A stretch of DNA of 64,000 nucleotides from Veillonellaceae bacterium (GCA_012798135.1 JAAZNU010000002.1:130658-194657), one strand, 5' to 3'. Shown: positions 1 through 9,544, counted from the stretch's first letter. Numbers and translations are program-made. Notes: generated from the sequence alone by a model not told the origin.

Positions 1-1247
1 AGGAAGAGGTCGATGAAAGCACATAGAAGGATAAAAGCCAAGATCATAGGGATGCCGGTAAAATCAAGTGATTTTAAGAAATCGGCGCCTTTGACCGCCA
101 ACACTGTAGCCAGGTTGCATTTATTAAACCAGGCGATGAATTGTGCGGCGGAAAAGGCGGTGACAATAAAACTCAAAACCCCCGCCAAGCCTTGCCCCAT
201 GAATTTACCGATATCCGATTCTTTGGCGATTACGCCCTTGCCAATGCCAAACGCGGTGCCCACCGAAAAGAAGAAGAAGAACAAAATTGGGATGATCCCG
301 GTTAAAAATGGGGACTTGGGAATCAGCGTGTGAGTCTTGGGGTCGCGGAGAAGACCGTTTTCCGGTATCATCAGGATCAGTAGCAGGATGATGTAAGCGA
401 TGGCCGCCCAGCCGGCGAATTTCAGACCGCGGTTTTCTTCCGGCGTCAGGGCGTGATCGCTCACGGACAATTCAGCGGCGGGAAGATAGGGATGCAATCT
501 TTCCAGTCGCGGGGCAACGACTTTTTCTGCAACCAGCGTACCAACCAAGGTGAGGACAATAACGGAAGAACTCATCAGGTAATAGTTGATGAGCGGATGG
601 GACGGCGAAGAAGCCGTCTGGGGGATTGTCCCGATGGCGGATTGGGTAATTCCTGCCAATAAGGCATCCGTTCCCGCCGGCAGCAAATTGGCGCTAAAAC
701 CTGCCTGTGTTCCGGCAAAGGCAATGGACATGCCCAGCAAGGGGTTTTTACCCATGCTGGCAAACACAGCGGCGGCGGCAGCCGGAACAAACACTGTCGC
801 GGCGTCGGAAGCAAGGTTGCCGTTGATGCCAAGCAGAAAAATGGTCGCCGAGATTGCCCAGGAAGGTACACCGAGCATGATTTTTCTCACGAAGGCGCTT
901 ACGAATCCGGTAGCCTCGGCCAGGCCCATGGCCAGCATCATGACCACGACCAAACCTAATGGCGGAAAATCGATAAAATTCTTTACCATGTTGGAGAGAA
1001 TATAACGAAATCCTTCGGCGCTTAAAAGGCTGGTAATCTTAATGATAACCGGTTTGCCTCCCTTACCGAGGTACGAGGCGGAAACACCATCCAGGGCAAA
1101 CGAGATGAATAATACCAGAATAGCCAACAGAGAAAATAGCATGAAGGGAGAGGGAAATTTGTTGCCGATAAATTCAATGATGTCAAGAAACTTTTGGAAA
1201 AAGCCTACTTTTGGTGCTGAGTCCGGATGATTGGCGGGGTTGCTCAT
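1..1247 (-). CDS. abgT: AbgT-family transporter, 3' end cut by window edge
   Basis: About 415 residues are readable on the minus strand from ATG at 1247, preceded by an AGGAGG site that lies inside the end of the upstream amidohydrolase gene; the C-terminus lies beyond base 1. The protein is very hydrophobic, with many membrane spans. Its N-terminus (FLDIIEFIGNKFPSPFMLF) and the GINGNLASDAATVF and QAGFSANLLPAGTDALLAG segments match AbgT-family p-aminobenzoyl-glutamate transporters of about 510 residues. Family members import p-aminobenzoyl-glutamate or export sulfonamides. The gene starts 3 nt after the stop of an M20 peptidase-like gene, the same partnership as E. coli abgT with abgA/abgB, so import of an aminoacyl conjugate followed by hydrolysis is the likely role. 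The actual substrate is not shown. Confidence 0.85.
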   Translation of the reverse strand, partial: MSNPANHPDSAPKVGFFQKFLDIIEFIGNKFPSPFMLFSLLAILVLFISFALDGVSASYLGKGGKPVIIKITSLLSAEGFRYILSNMVKNFIDFPPLGLVVVMMLAMGLAEATGFVSAFVRKIMLGVPSWAISATIFLLGINGNLASDAATVFVPAAAAAVFASMGKNPLLGMSIAFAGTQAGFSANLLPAGTDALLAGITQSAIGTIPQTASSPSHPLINYYLMSSSVIVLTLVGTLVAEKVVAPRLERLHPYLPAAELSVSDHALTPEENRGLKFAGWAAIAYIILLLILMIPENGLLRDPKTHTLIPKSPFLTGIIPILFFFFFSVGTAFGIGKGVIAKESDIGKFMGQGLAGVLSFIVTAFSAAQFIAWFNKCNLATVLAVKGADFLKSLDFTGIPMILAFILLCAFIDLF

Positions 1248-1250
1248 TTT

Positions 1251-2450
1251 TTAATCCTCCTTTTTTCTTTCTAGGAAAGTTAACGCCGCAAGGGCGGTTT
1301 CCTCCATCACTTGGGCGCCGACAAACAGGGCCCGTTCGTCAAAGTCGAAATTGCCGCTATGCAGGGGGCGGACCGGTGCGCCGGCAACGCCGCAGCCAAC
1401 AAAACAGTAAGCCGCGGGCACCTTCTGGGCAAAAAATGCAAAATCTTCAGCGCCCAAAACAGGTTTATGATCGGCTAATACATGTTCGGCGCCCAAAAAA
1501 CGGCTGGCGGCCAAAACGACAAATCCGGTTTCATCCGGTGAATTTTGCAGGCTGGGGTAGCCAAACTGATAATCCAGATCAAAACTGCCTCCGTAGCCGT
1601 CGCAAATTCCCTGAATCATCCGGCGCATCCTTTGGGGGATATCTTGCCGGACTTTTTCGTTCAACGTGCGGACCGTTCCTTCAAGTACCACCTCTTTGGC
1701 AACCACATTATACCGCTCGCCGCCATGGATTGTCCCGATATTAATTGTGGCGGTTTCGCGGGGATCGGTTTGCCGGTGGATGATTCGACTCAACGCCGTC
1801 AAAACATCGGCGGACATCATCACCGCATCGATTCCTTGATGTGGGGCGCCGGCATGGGCGCCGGCCCCCTGGAGGCGGAGCTTGAATCGGTCGGAGGAAG
1901 CCATCATGGTTCCCCGGCAAATGCCGATATCGCCGTATTGCAGATCCGGCCAGAGGTGCATGCCAAACATCATATCGACCTTGGGATTATCCAAAACACC
2001 ATCGGCAATCATTAATGGTGCGCCACCGTGCGGCGCCGCTTCTTCCGACGGCTGAAACACCAATTTGACGGTTCCGCACCAGGACTTCCGATTTTCTTTG
2101 AGCGCAGTCGCTGCGCCGAGCAGCATGGCCATGTGCCCGTCATGGCCGCAGGCGTGCATAACGCCTGCATTGCGTGAACCGTAAGGAAGATTGTTGTTTT
2201 CTGTAATGGGCAGGGCGTCCATATCGGATCGCAGGGCTATGACGCCCCCCGGCCCCTTGCCGTGGATGGTGGCTAAAATTCCAGCGTGATTTTCAAAGGT
2301 TTGCGCCGGAATGTCGAGCGTTTTAAGCTGATCGAGGATGAAAGCCCGAGTTTGAAACTCGTTGCCGCTAACTTCCGGGTTGGCGTGGAGCGCACGGCGC
2401 CATTCGATCATACGCCCGAGTTCTTTGGGTAATACAGTAGCCGCAGTCAT
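1251..2450 (-). CDS. M20 family amidohydrolase (AbgB / hippurate-hydrolase type)
   Basis: This 399-residue protein has the standard length of M20D aminoacylases/carboxypeptidases. The di-metal site is visible: HACGHDGH at residues 99-106, the catalytic pair EE at 136-137, FGMH with His165, and a C-terminal PLHSGNFDFDE segment carrying the last His ligand. The family hydrolyses N-acyl amino acids, indole-amino-acid conjugates or p-aminobenzoyl-glutamate in the cytoplasm. The ATG is preceded by GGAGG. The AbgT-like transporter follows after only 3 nt and uses a ribosome site inside this gene, so the two are probably translationally coupled. A regulator is transcribed divergently 276 bp away. 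The substrate is inferred from the transporter only. Confidence 0.9.
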   Translation of the reverse strand: MTAATVLPKELGRMIEWRRALHANPEVSGNEFQTRAFILDQLKTLDIPAQTFENHAGILATIHGKGPGGVIALRSDMDALPITENNNLPYGSRNAGVMHACGHDGHMAMLLGAATALKENRKSWCGTVKLVFQPSEEAAPHGGAPLMIADGVLDNPKVDMMFGMHLWPDLQYGDIGICRGTMMASSDRFKLRLQGAGAHAGAPHQGIDAVMMSADVLTALSRIIHRQTDPRETATINIGTIHGGERYNVVAKEVVLEGTVRTLNEKVRQDIPQRMRRMIQGICDGYGGSFDLDYQFGYPSLQNSPDETGFVVLAASRFLGAEHVLADHKPVLGAEDFAFFAQKVPAAYCFVGCGVAGAPVRPLHSGNFDFDERALFVGAQVMEETALAALTFLERKKED

Positions 2451-2583
2451 CGGGTATTTCCTCCAATTCTTGAAAATCTTTATGCATTATGTCCACAAAT
2501 AGATTGATGAGAAATGCGGATAATGCTATGATTTACTTGAAAAAATACTATCATAACTTAAGGACAAATAAAAGACATTTCCG

Positions 2584-2589
2584 TATAAT
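2584..2589 (+). promoter_or_regulatory. Candidate -10 box in divergent intergenic region
   Basis: TATAAT lies in the 276-bp region between the M20 gene and the regulator. The matching -35 (AGGACA at 2561-2566, 17-bp spacing) is poor, so the call is weak. The region is AT-rich and must hold promoters in both directions. Confidence 0.3.
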
Positions 2590-2726
2590 TCATGAATATA
2601 CAGAAAAGGTGAAAATAATATAAATAATGTAAACAAGGCTGCGCGACGAAACTACGTTACTCCGTTAAATTTGGTGAATGTATTGAAAAAACGACTATAT
2701 TTTCAAGGCAGAAAGCGAGTGAAAGA

Positions 2727-4046
2727 ATGCGTAAAATTCGAATTGGCATCGTGGGCCCCGGCGATTCTGTGGCCTTAATTGTCGAGGTTGCACGTGAATA
2801 TCAGGATCGGATGGTAGCCACGGGCTACATATACGAAGACGCCTCGGAAGTGCCGGAAATTGTTTTGGCCAATGACAACGATGTTGATATGTGGATTTTT
2901 TCCGGTAAAGTACCGTATCGCTATGCATTGGCCGGAAAACGCAGCGTTAAGCCCAAATTATTCATGCCGCACACGGGAACCAGCATTTACCGAGTTCTGC
3001 TTTATCTGGCCAAAGCCCAGATCCCAATTGGCGGGATGAGTTTTGATACATTCAGCCGCCAGGAAATCGTTGAAACGTTTGAAGATGCTGAAACGCCGCT
3101 ACCTACCATATATGTCAATGACTACGACGGAGTGGTGTCGGCAAGCGAACTGACCCGATTTCATTTGGAACTTTGGCAGGCCGGGCGAACAAAAATCGCC
3201 GTTACCTGCTTTTTTGCCACGTATCAGGAACTCCGTCGGCAAGGTGTAATGGCTTTTCGGATTTGGCCGACAAAAAATAATATCCGAACTATCCTCGATC
3301 TGGCGGTAAGCAAAGCCGATGCGATTTTATCCAAGGCCGGCCAGATCGCCATTCAGCACATTGCGATTGATGACTACGACGAGTTCCGGCGGTCGGCGGC
3401 TTCGGGCTATTCCGTGCAAAAAGTCGAACTGCAGCTGTATGAGATTTTGTTGCAATATGCTGAAAAAATCCAGGGATCTCTTGCGATGCAGGGGAATGGC
3501 CGTTATATTCTTTATTCGACGCGGGGCGCCATTGAGGAATTTACCTGTGGCTTCAGCCAAATGCCGGTGATTGCGGAAGTTGGCAAACGCCTTTCTATTA
3601 GCGCCAGCGGCGGCATTGGGTTTGGGGATACCGCGTACGGCGCCGATGAAAATGCCAACATTGCCCTCGGCCTGGCGAAACGAAAAGGGAAAAATCACTG
3701 GATGGTAATATTGGATGACAAGACAGTGGTTGGACCATTAAATTCCGATCTGCAAATTGCCTATTCAATTCGCAGCGAAACGCTGGACGGGCTGGCGTTG
3801 GCAAAGAAGCTGAATATTAGCGGAACGACTTTGAACAAGCTGCTGTCAGTATTCGCCAAAATAGAGGGAGAAGCCATCGGCGCGGAAACTCTGGCACAAC
3901 ATTTATCAATGACCGAACGGAGCGCCCGGCGTTTGCTGGGAACCTTGGTTCAGCACGGCATGGCCCTGGAGACAGGAGAAGAGTATCGCGGCGCCGGTCG
4001 CCCCCGAAAAATGTATCGTGTGGATGTGAAAAAAATAATGGCCTGA
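2727..4046 (+). CDS. Putative transcriptional regulator with C-terminal winged helix
   Basis: I do not recognise the full family of this 439-residue protein. Residues 1-200 look like an alpha/beta sensor or ligand-binding region with Rossmann-like strands (starts MRKIRIGIVGPGDS). The stretch ISASGGIGFGDTAYGADENA, followed by an Ala/Lys-rich helix, resembles the degenerate GGDEF / GTP-cyclohydrolase-III-like fold found in CdaR-type regulators. The last 90 residues hold helix-turn-helix segments (LAKKLNISGTTLNKLLSVF and LAQHLSMTERSARRLLGTL) and a basic wing (GRPRKMYRV). It is divergent from the amidohydrolase-AbgT pair, so it probably controls that pair. DNA binding is inferred from the helix-turn-helix pattern. 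The ribosome site is weak (GAGTGAAAG). Confidence 0.6.
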   Translation: MRKIRIGIVGPGDSVALIVEVAREYQDRMVATGYIYEDASEVPEIVLANDNDVDMWIFSGKVPYRYALAGKRSVKPKLFMPHTGTSIYRVLLYLAKAQIPIGGMSFDTFSRQEIVETFEDAETPLPTIYVNDYDGVVSASELTRFHLELWQAGRTKIAVTCFFATYQELRRQGVMAFRIWPTKNNIRTILDLAVSKADAILSKAGQIAIQHIAIDDYDEFRRSAASGYSVQKVELQLYEILLQYAEKIQGSLAMQGNGRYILYSTRGAIEEFTCGFSQMPVIAEVGKRLSISASGGIGFGDTAYGADENANIALGLAKRKGKNHWMVILDDKTVVGPLNSDLQIAYSIRSETLDGLALAKKLNISGTTLNKLLSVFAKIEGEAIGAETLAQHLSMTERSARRLLGTLVQHGMALETGEEYRGAGRPRKMYRVDVKKIMA

Positions 4047-4131
4047 TCAGGCGCGGTCGGCGCTGCTCGAGAGGGATATTCAGTTATTTGGCGAATACTA
4101 TTACGCATAAAATGGTTCCGGGGGTGTAATC

Positions 4132-4584
4132 GTGAACATTCGAAAAGCGATTCTGGCTGATATTGAAGAAATCTACCAACTAGTGGACTATTATGCGGAA
4201 CGGGGGCTGATACTGCCCAGGTCCCGGCATTCCATTTTTGAAACTCTCCGAGACTTTACGATCGCCGAAGAAAATGGGCAGGTTGTGGGAACTTGCGCGC
4301 TGACACTGGCCTGGGACGGTTTGGCCGAAGTACGGGCTCTCACTGTTTCGCCGCAGCATCTTCGCAGCGGCGTTGGCCTAAAGCTTGTCGCGGCGGTGAT
4401 TGATGAAGCGAAGCAGTTGGGAATCAGCAAACTGTTTGTTCTGACATATCATCCCGAATTCTTTGTGGCGGCCGGCTTCTCGGAAATCAGCAAGGAAGAA
4501 CTGCCGCATAAAGTATGGCGGGACTGCATCAACTGCAGCAAGTTTCCCAATTGCGACGAAACGGCGATGACTCGCCAACTGTAA
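4132..4584 (+). CDS. GNAT N-acetyltransferase, short ArgA-like
   Basis: This 150-residue single-domain GNAT protein has a GTG start after GGGGGTG. The acetyl-CoA loop region (VRALTVSPQHLRSGVGLKL) fits the R/Q-x-x-G-x-G/A pattern, and an acidic-substrate region follows. The C-terminal HKVWRDCINCSKFPNCDE is shared with the short N-acetylglutamate-synthase-like acetyltransferases of clostridia and actinobacteria. A role in the first step of arginine synthesis is therefore possible, but no arg gene is nearby, so I give no symbol. It is 85 bp downstream of the regulator and may be co-transcribed with it. Confidence 0.7.
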   Translation: MNIRKAILADIEEIYQLVDYYAERGLILPRSRHSIFETLRDFTIAEENGQVVGTCALTLAWDGLAEVRALTVSPQHLRSGVGLKLVAAVIDEAKQLGISKLFVLTYHPEFFVAAGFSEISKEELPHKVWRDCINCSKFPNCDETAMTRQL

Positions 4585-4612
4585 AATGCAACCGTTGTTA
4601 GTTCAAAAAAAT

Positions 4613-4660
4613 AAGAAGTCGGGCTTGCTCTCAGGCAGAGGGTTTCCCGACTTCTTTGTC
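4613..4660 (-). terminator. Bidirectional intrinsic terminator
   Basis: An 11-bp perfect stem (AAGAAGTCGGG at 4613-4623 with CCCGACTTCTT at 4646-4656) lies between convergent genes. The minus-strand reading is followed by TTATTTTTTT, so it mainly serves the GGDEF gene; the plus-strand T-tract is weaker. Confidence 0.8.
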
Positions 4661-4682
4661 ATATTTGGTGGGGTGTTTATGC

Positions 4683-5804
4683 TCAGGCAACTTCGACCCG
4701 GTCCCGGCCATTGGTTTTTGCACGGTACAGTGTTTCGTCCGCCCGGGCAAGGACGGCGTCGAAATTTGGATCATCGGTGCGGATCTGGGTGACACCGATA
4801 CTGATGGTCAGGCGACGAGAAGTTTCGGCGGGCAAGGCCAGCCCATGGCAGGCCCGACGCAGGCGAACCGCTATATCGGTGGCGCCGGACAAAGTAGTCT
4901 CCGGCAACAGCAACGCAAACTCTTCACCGCCAAGTCGGCCAAAAGTATCGGTATCCCGGCGGCAGCGGTTGATGGTAGCGGCGAGGTCCCGCAGAACTTT
5001 GTCGCCGACTGGATGGCCGAATTGGTCATTGATGTGTTTGAAATGATCAAGGTCAATCATCAGGAGCGAAAAGGGGCGTTTGTAACGCTGGAAACGTTCG
5101 AATTCGGCTTCGGCAATCTGGAAAAAGTGCCGTCGATTTGATACACCGGTCAATTGATCGACGAGCGCATTCTGAATTAGGTCTTTCCGGAGTTCGTAGG
5201 CGCAAACCTGCGCTTCATATTGTTGGCGGCGGTACGAATAAAAATGGCTGGACGCCCAAACACCCAACAGATTGGCCATGACAAAAGAGATTATCATCAT
5301 CGTTAGAATGGGGCCGGGCAAAGCGTTGTCGGACATTGCATGTTCAAGAATATTGGCCAACGAAAAAGCCATGCAAGGGATAGCTTTGTTTCTCAATCGA
5401 CTGGGAACCATCAGGTAAATGCTGAGAATGATCAAATAGTCAAGGCCCAGTGTGTGAATGTGAAGGGAAGGCTGATCGTGATTGGTCATAAAAATGCAAC
5501 CCAGAATAACGGTGGAGCCCATGAAAACCATGCGATCATAGACCTTGGAGGTTCTTGCCCGGGACAACAGCAGACCGGTACCGATAATGGACGCTGTCAG
5601 GAACAACCGGTAACCGGCCAACGACAAGAATACCGGTTGATTTCCGGACAGCAGATAATCGATGTTGAAGAACACGAAATTGGGCAACAACCAGACGACG
5701 CCCAACAGGATACACTGGCGGATATCCTGCCGCAAGTGTTGTCGGCGATATCCGGATTCCAATGCTCCGAGCGGGTATTCCAGATTCAATAGAGTACGGA
5801 TCAT
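4683..5804 (-). CDS. Membrane diguanylate cyclase (GGDEF domain)
   Basis: The first 180 or so residues contain five to six hydrophobic segments, followed by a short linker helix and a full GGDEF domain. The active-site loop is GGEEF. Just before it, RDTD sits five residues upstream, matching the product-inhibition I-site (RxxD). LVDQLTGVSNRRHF and LMIDLDHFKHINDQFGH are the usual nucleotide and metal-binding segments. It should make cyclic di-GMP at the membrane in response to an unknown signal. ATG at 5804 is preferred over the upstream in-frame TTG at 5822 because TAGGGAG lies 7 nt before it; that sequence would be coding if TTG were used. Confidence 0.9.
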   Translation of the reverse strand: MIRTLLNLEYPLGALESGYRRQHLRQDIRQCILLGVVWLLPNFVFFNIDYLLSGNQPVFLSLAGYRLFLTASIIGTGLLLSRARTSKVYDRMVFMGSTVILGCIFMTNHDQPSLHIHTLGLDYLIILSIYLMVPSRLRNKAIPCMAFSLANILEHAMSDNALPGPILTMMIISFVMANLLGVWASSHFYSYRRQQYEAQVCAYELRKDLIQNALVDQLTGVSNRRHFFQIAEAEFERFQRYKRPFSLLMIDLDHFKHINDQFGHPVGDKVLRDLAATINRCRRDTDTFGRLGGEEFALLLPETTLSGATDIAVRLRRACHGLALPAETSRRLTISIGVTQIRTDDPNFDAVLARADETLYRAKTNGRDRVEVA

Positions 5805-5945
5805 CGGGGAGCTCCCTAACAAGAATGTTTTCGAAAAATCTTAGCATATTATAACATGATTTCAAAATAATATTGAGTATTCTGGAAAACTTGGAACGGG
5901 TGTCAATAGAAACCGCGCCGATTGCCAAGGACAAGGAAAAAAATA

Positions 5946-5980
5946 AAACTGGAGCGGGAATCAAAAATTCCGTTCCAGTT
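5946..5980 (-). terminator. Intrinsic terminator after cheX
   Basis: An imperfect stem (AACTGGAGCGGGAA with TTCCGTTCCAGTT) is followed on the minus strand by TTTTATTTTTTT. It lies directly downstream of the CheX gene. Confidence 0.75.
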
Positions 5981-6014
5981 TTGCAATTGCAGAAGTTGTT
6001 GCGGGAATTTGCGT

Positions 6015-6485
6015 TTATCCCTGCACGTTTTCCAGACCCAGGTTCAGTTGGACCAGCAGGCCATTGACCAGCATTTCGATGACCAAAAATTTCTCTTGCA
6101 GGAGACGGGCCCGAAAATCGGCACCGACAACCAGGGAAGGCGGCGAGATATCCACTTTGAGGTCCATTTGCTCATAGCGGATGGCCGCATTGGCGGTTAC
6201 CATGTTGACCAGTTCGGAGATGGCGCTTTGCGGCAATTCATCAAAAGTTTCAACCGGCATGCCGCCCATCATGGTGCTGGCGATTGCCCTGGCGGTTGCT
6301 TCCGTAAGATTGTAGGCGACGTTGCCGCGGATATCTTTGGTCATGCCAATGATCACCGTGACACCGAGACTCTCCACTGAATTGGTTCCCATCCGGATAT
6401 TGCCCCGCTGGATATCGTTGAACCCCAGCTGAGGCAGAATGTCCCGAAAAGCGTCAATGACCGGATTGATATAGCGGGCATCCAT
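6015..6485 (-). CDS. cheX: CheX-like chemotaxis phosphatase
   Basis: This 156-residue protein has the CheC/CheX/FliY-type active-site motif near residue 88: SAISELVNMVTANA, where Glu and Asn form the CheY-P dephosphorylation site. The rest fits a single CheX domain. It removes phosphate from CheY-type response regulators and so resets motility signalling. It starts 3 nt after the stop of a receiver-CheX fusion gene, so the two are one operon. No cheA or cheY is present in this window. Confidence 0.85.
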   Translation of the reverse strand: MDARYINPVIDAFRDILPQLGFNDIQRGNIRMGTNSVESLGVTVIIGMTKDIRGNVAYNLTEATARAIASTMMGGMPVETFDELPQSAISELVNMVTANAAIRYEQMDLKVDISPPSLVVGADFRARLLQEKFLVIEMLVNGLLVQLNLGLENVQG

Positions 6486-6488
6486 GGT

Positions 6489-7334
6489 TTATTCCTCCGT
6501 CATTTCCATACTGATCAGGAAAGAACCGATGGGAGTCTGGGCCGATACCGCAAGGACATGGTGGTTAGGCAGATTCGAAATGATCAATTTTTTCCCCTCC
6601 AATAGGCTGGCGGGAGTGATGCGCAGGTCCATTCCCTTGGAGATACGATTGGCTTGGGAAATTCCTCGGCCGCAAACAACATTGGCCATTTCGCCCAAGC
6701 CACCCAACGCTTCGTCGGGGCTGGCGGGGTGACCAAGCAGGACTTCGGCGAAGGCGGCGGCCGTTTCGTGGGAAGTATCCAGAATGACCCTACCCGTATG
6801 GGAACCGGTGATGCCGATGATCGCACAAATCCCCTGGGAATCCAATGAGTCCGGCGGGTTTTCGATGCGAGTGAATGTGCATGTTTGGGGTTCCAACGAT
6901 TTACTGACAAATTCCTCAAAGGAAAGACGCAGCTGTTCCTGATAGGGCACCCACCATTCCGGGGCGACCCGGCTGATCGCCAGTTTGATCATCCCGACCA
7001 AATCATCCCGCGTGGCCGGTTTCTGCAAAAACCAACGAATTCCCAGTAGCCGGGCGCGAGCCGTCAGCGCGTCGTCTTTCATGGAACTGAGGAGGACAAT
7101 ACAAGCGGCCGGATCGCGCAACAGAATCTGCCGGCTGCATTCCAGTCCATCCATGTCCGGCATCGTGATATCCATGATAACGACATCGGGTTTCAGCACG
7201 GAATATTTGCCGATACCCTGCTGCCCGTTGGCCGCCAGCCCACAGATTTCAAAGTTGGCTTCCGGCAGGGTTTTTTGAATCACGGCCTGGCTGAATGGCG
7301 AATCATCAATCACGAGAACGCGGATTTTTCGCAT
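6489..7334 (-). CDS. CheY-like receiver fused to a CheX-like domain
   Basis: Residues 1-125 form a receiver domain with DD near the start (LVIDDSPFS), the phospho-acceptor Asp in VVIMDITMPDMDG, and a conserved Lys in FLQKPA. Residues 150-281 look like a CheC/CheX domain (GGLGEMANVVCGRGISQANR, with Glu and Asn in the expected positions). A receiver joined to a likely CheY-P phosphatase could be a self-limiting switch or a phosphate sink. The ATG follows GAGGTGG. It is co-transcribed with the CheX gene downstream. Confidence 0.8.
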   Translation of the reverse strand: MRKIRVLVIDDSPFSQAVIQKTLPEANFEICGLAANGQQGIGKYSVLKPDVVIMDITMPDMDGLECSRQILLRDPAACIVLLSSMKDDALTARARLLGIRWFLQKPATRDDLVGMIKLAISRVAPEWWVPYQEQLRLSFEEFVSKSLEPQTCTFTRIENPPDSLDSQGICAIIGITGSHTGRVILDTSHETAAAFAEVLLGHPASPDEALGGLGEMANVVCGRGISQANRISKGMDLRITPASLLEGKKLIISNLPNHHVLAVSAQTPIGSFLISMEMTEE

Positions 7335-7528
7335 TGGCCCACCTCTTCTGCTGCACTTTTTCTATATGATACAATATTTTCGTGATTATATGCGAATTTC
7401 CTGCAAATAAAATCCGGAACGGAAGTTTGCGAGGCACGAATTGATCAGGCAGGGGTTTTACCAATATTGTCGAATTATTTCCACGCGAGTGCAATATTTG
7501 TAAAACTGCAGAAACGGGAGATTGCCGC

Positions 7529-9544
7529 ATGACGAAACCAGATTCGGAGCATGGCAACGTATTTCCGGACAAAAAGATTTCCGGACTACAGTTGCTTGAC
7601 CTGTTCGATTTGCAGGAACTGCAGCAGATCCAGGATGCGTTTGCCACGGCGACGGGAGTGTCGGCTCTGATTACGGATCCGGCGGGAGTGCCGATAACCC
7701 GGCCCAGCAACTTTTCCGATTATTGTAAGCTGATCCGGAGCGTGCCGGCCGGCTTGGCCCGCTGTATGAACTCGGATGCGGCGTTGGGATTGGTCAATCC
7801 TGCGGGGCCGGTTTTGGGCCGTTGCCTTAGTGGACGGATTTTTGACGGCGGCACGGCAATCATGATCGGTGACCGTCAGATCGGCAACTGGTTGGTTGGG
7901 CAGGTTATTGACGAACCAGTCGATGAGAAGATGGTTCGTATGCTGGCTGATGAATTGGGGATTGATGAGGAACAACTGGTCCAGGCCGCGCGGAAGGTTC
8001 CACGCGTGTCCCGGGAACAATTTCAGGGAATTTGCAAGGCACTTCATGTCTTCGGCTCCCAGCTTTCCCGACAGGCGCTGCAAATCTTCGAGCAGCGTCG
8101 CTATATTGAAGCACTCCATCAAACGCAAGCGACGCTGGCTGAAAACGAGGAGCGCTACCGGGCTCTGGTGCAACGGTCCTCAGAAGCGATCGTGATTATC
8201 GACCCGGATACCCGCCAAATTCTCGAAACCAATCGGCATTTTCAGGAACTGCTCGGCTATACCGAGCCGGAGCTGCAAGGGATGCCGGTATACAACATCG
8301 TGGAGGATGCCCGTCACTCGGTGGATCGTTACTATGATGAGGTTTTGCCGGTTCAACACGAATTGCCGGTGGAGTTGCGGCTGTTTCGGCATAAAGACGG
8401 GCATGGCGTTGAGGTTGAGCGCTCCGGCGTGATAGTTCATTTGCAGGGGAAAAAAGTGTATATGGTTACGGCGCGTGATGTGACCGAACGCCGGTTGATC
8501 GAAGAGAAGATGAATTTTCTGAGTTTCCACGATGTATTGACCGGCTTGTACAACCGGACCTATTTCGAGGAAGAGCTGAATCGACTGGAACGCCGCCGCG
8601 AGGGAGCGGTTGGACTGATCCTGTTTGATTTGGACGGCCTGAAACTGGTGAATGACTCGTTCGGACACGAACAAGGCGACCAATTGCTGGTACGAACCGC
8701 CGAGCTGATCCAGGGCTGCTTTCGCGAAGCGGACGTTGTCGCCCGGATTGGCGGCGACGAATTTGCCGTAATTATTCGGGACGCTACCGAGGAAATCATG
8801 GAAGAGGCGATCGCCAGGGTTGGGGCGGCAGTGAATGGATTGCAGGCCCGGGAACAACGAATTCCACTGAGTCTATCCGCCGGTTATGCGTTTGCCGGGG
8901 ATAAAACTGTCGTTATGCGGGATTTGTTTCGGGAAGCGGACAATAATATGTATCGCGAAAAATTGCACCGCAGTCAGAGTGCGCGCAGTGCGATCGTTCA
9001 GACGGTAATGAGCCTGCTGGAAGCTCGTGATTTTATTACGGAAGGACACGCTGAACGACTGCAGGGGATGTTGACCAAACTGGCGCGGGCCGCCGGCCTG
9101 CCGGAAAGCCGCATGATTGACCTGCGTTTGTTAGCGCAGTTCCATGATATTGGCAAGGTGGGAATTCCGGACCGAATTTTGCTGAAACCGGGGCCGTTGT
9201 CGCCGGATGAAATGACGGAAATGAAGCGGCATAGCGAGATTGGTCATCGGATCGCCCAATCCTCGCCGGATCTGCTGCCAGTGGCGGATTGGGTTTTGAA
9301 GCACCAGGAATGGTGGAATGGCAAGGGATATCCTTTGGGTTTGGCCGGAGAACGGATTCCGATCGAATGTCGGATTTTAGCGATTGCCGATGCCTTCGAC
9401 GCCATGACCAGCGACCGGCCGTACCGCAAAGCAATGGGTCAAGAAGCGGCAATCGCCGAGCTTCATCGCTGTGCCGGGACCCAGTTTGATCCGGAACTTG
9501 TGGAGTTGTTCATTCAAGTTTGTCGGGAATCCGCAGAAGCATAA
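7529..9544 (+). CDS. PocR-PAS-GGDEF-HD-GYP dual c-di-GMP protein
   Basis: The order of domains in 671 residues is: PocR sensory domain (about 22-190, with the Cys-containing CKLIRSVPAGLARC), PAS (about 212-325), GGDEF (about 335-490) and HD-GYP (about 505-665). The cyclase site is an intact GGDEF with an I-site RxxD five residues before it (READVVARI). The phosphodiesterase part keeps HDIGKVGIPD and NGKGYPLGL, so both making and degrading activities look possible. No membrane span is visible. PocR domains in other proteins bind small hydrocarbon derivatives; the ligand here is unknown. The gene is divergent from the receiver-CheX operon and ends in a strong terminator. Confidence 0.9.
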   Translation: MTKPDSEHGNVFPDKKISGLQLLDLFDLQELQQIQDAFATATGVSALITDPAGVPITRPSNFSDYCKLIRSVPAGLARCMNSDAALGLVNPAGPVLGRCLSGRIFDGGTAIMIGDRQIGNWLVGQVIDEPVDEKMVRMLADELGIDEEQLVQAARKVPRVSREQFQGICKALHVFGSQLSRQALQIFEQRRYIEALHQTQATLAENEERYRALVQRSSEAIVIIDPDTRQILETNRHFQELLGYTEPELQGMPVYNIVEDARHSVDRYYDEVLPVQHELPVELRLFRHKDGHGVEVERSGVIVHLQGKKVYMVTARDVTERRLIEEKMNFLSFHDVLTGLYNRTYFEEELNRLERRREGAVGLILFDLDGLKLVNDSFGHEQGDQLLVRTAELIQGCFREADVVARIGGDEFAVIIRDATEEIMEEAIARVGAAVNGLQAREQRIPLSLSAGYAFAGDKTVVMRDLFREADNNMYREKLHRSQSARSAIVQTVMSLLEARDFITEGHAERLQGMLTKLARAAGLPESRMIDLRLLAQFHDIGKVGIPDRILLKPGPLSPDEMTEMKRHSEIGHRIAQSSPDLLPVADWVLKHQEWWNGKGYPLGLAGERIPIECRILAIADAFDAMTSDRPYRKAMGQEAAIAELHRCAGTQFDPELVELFIQVCRESAEA

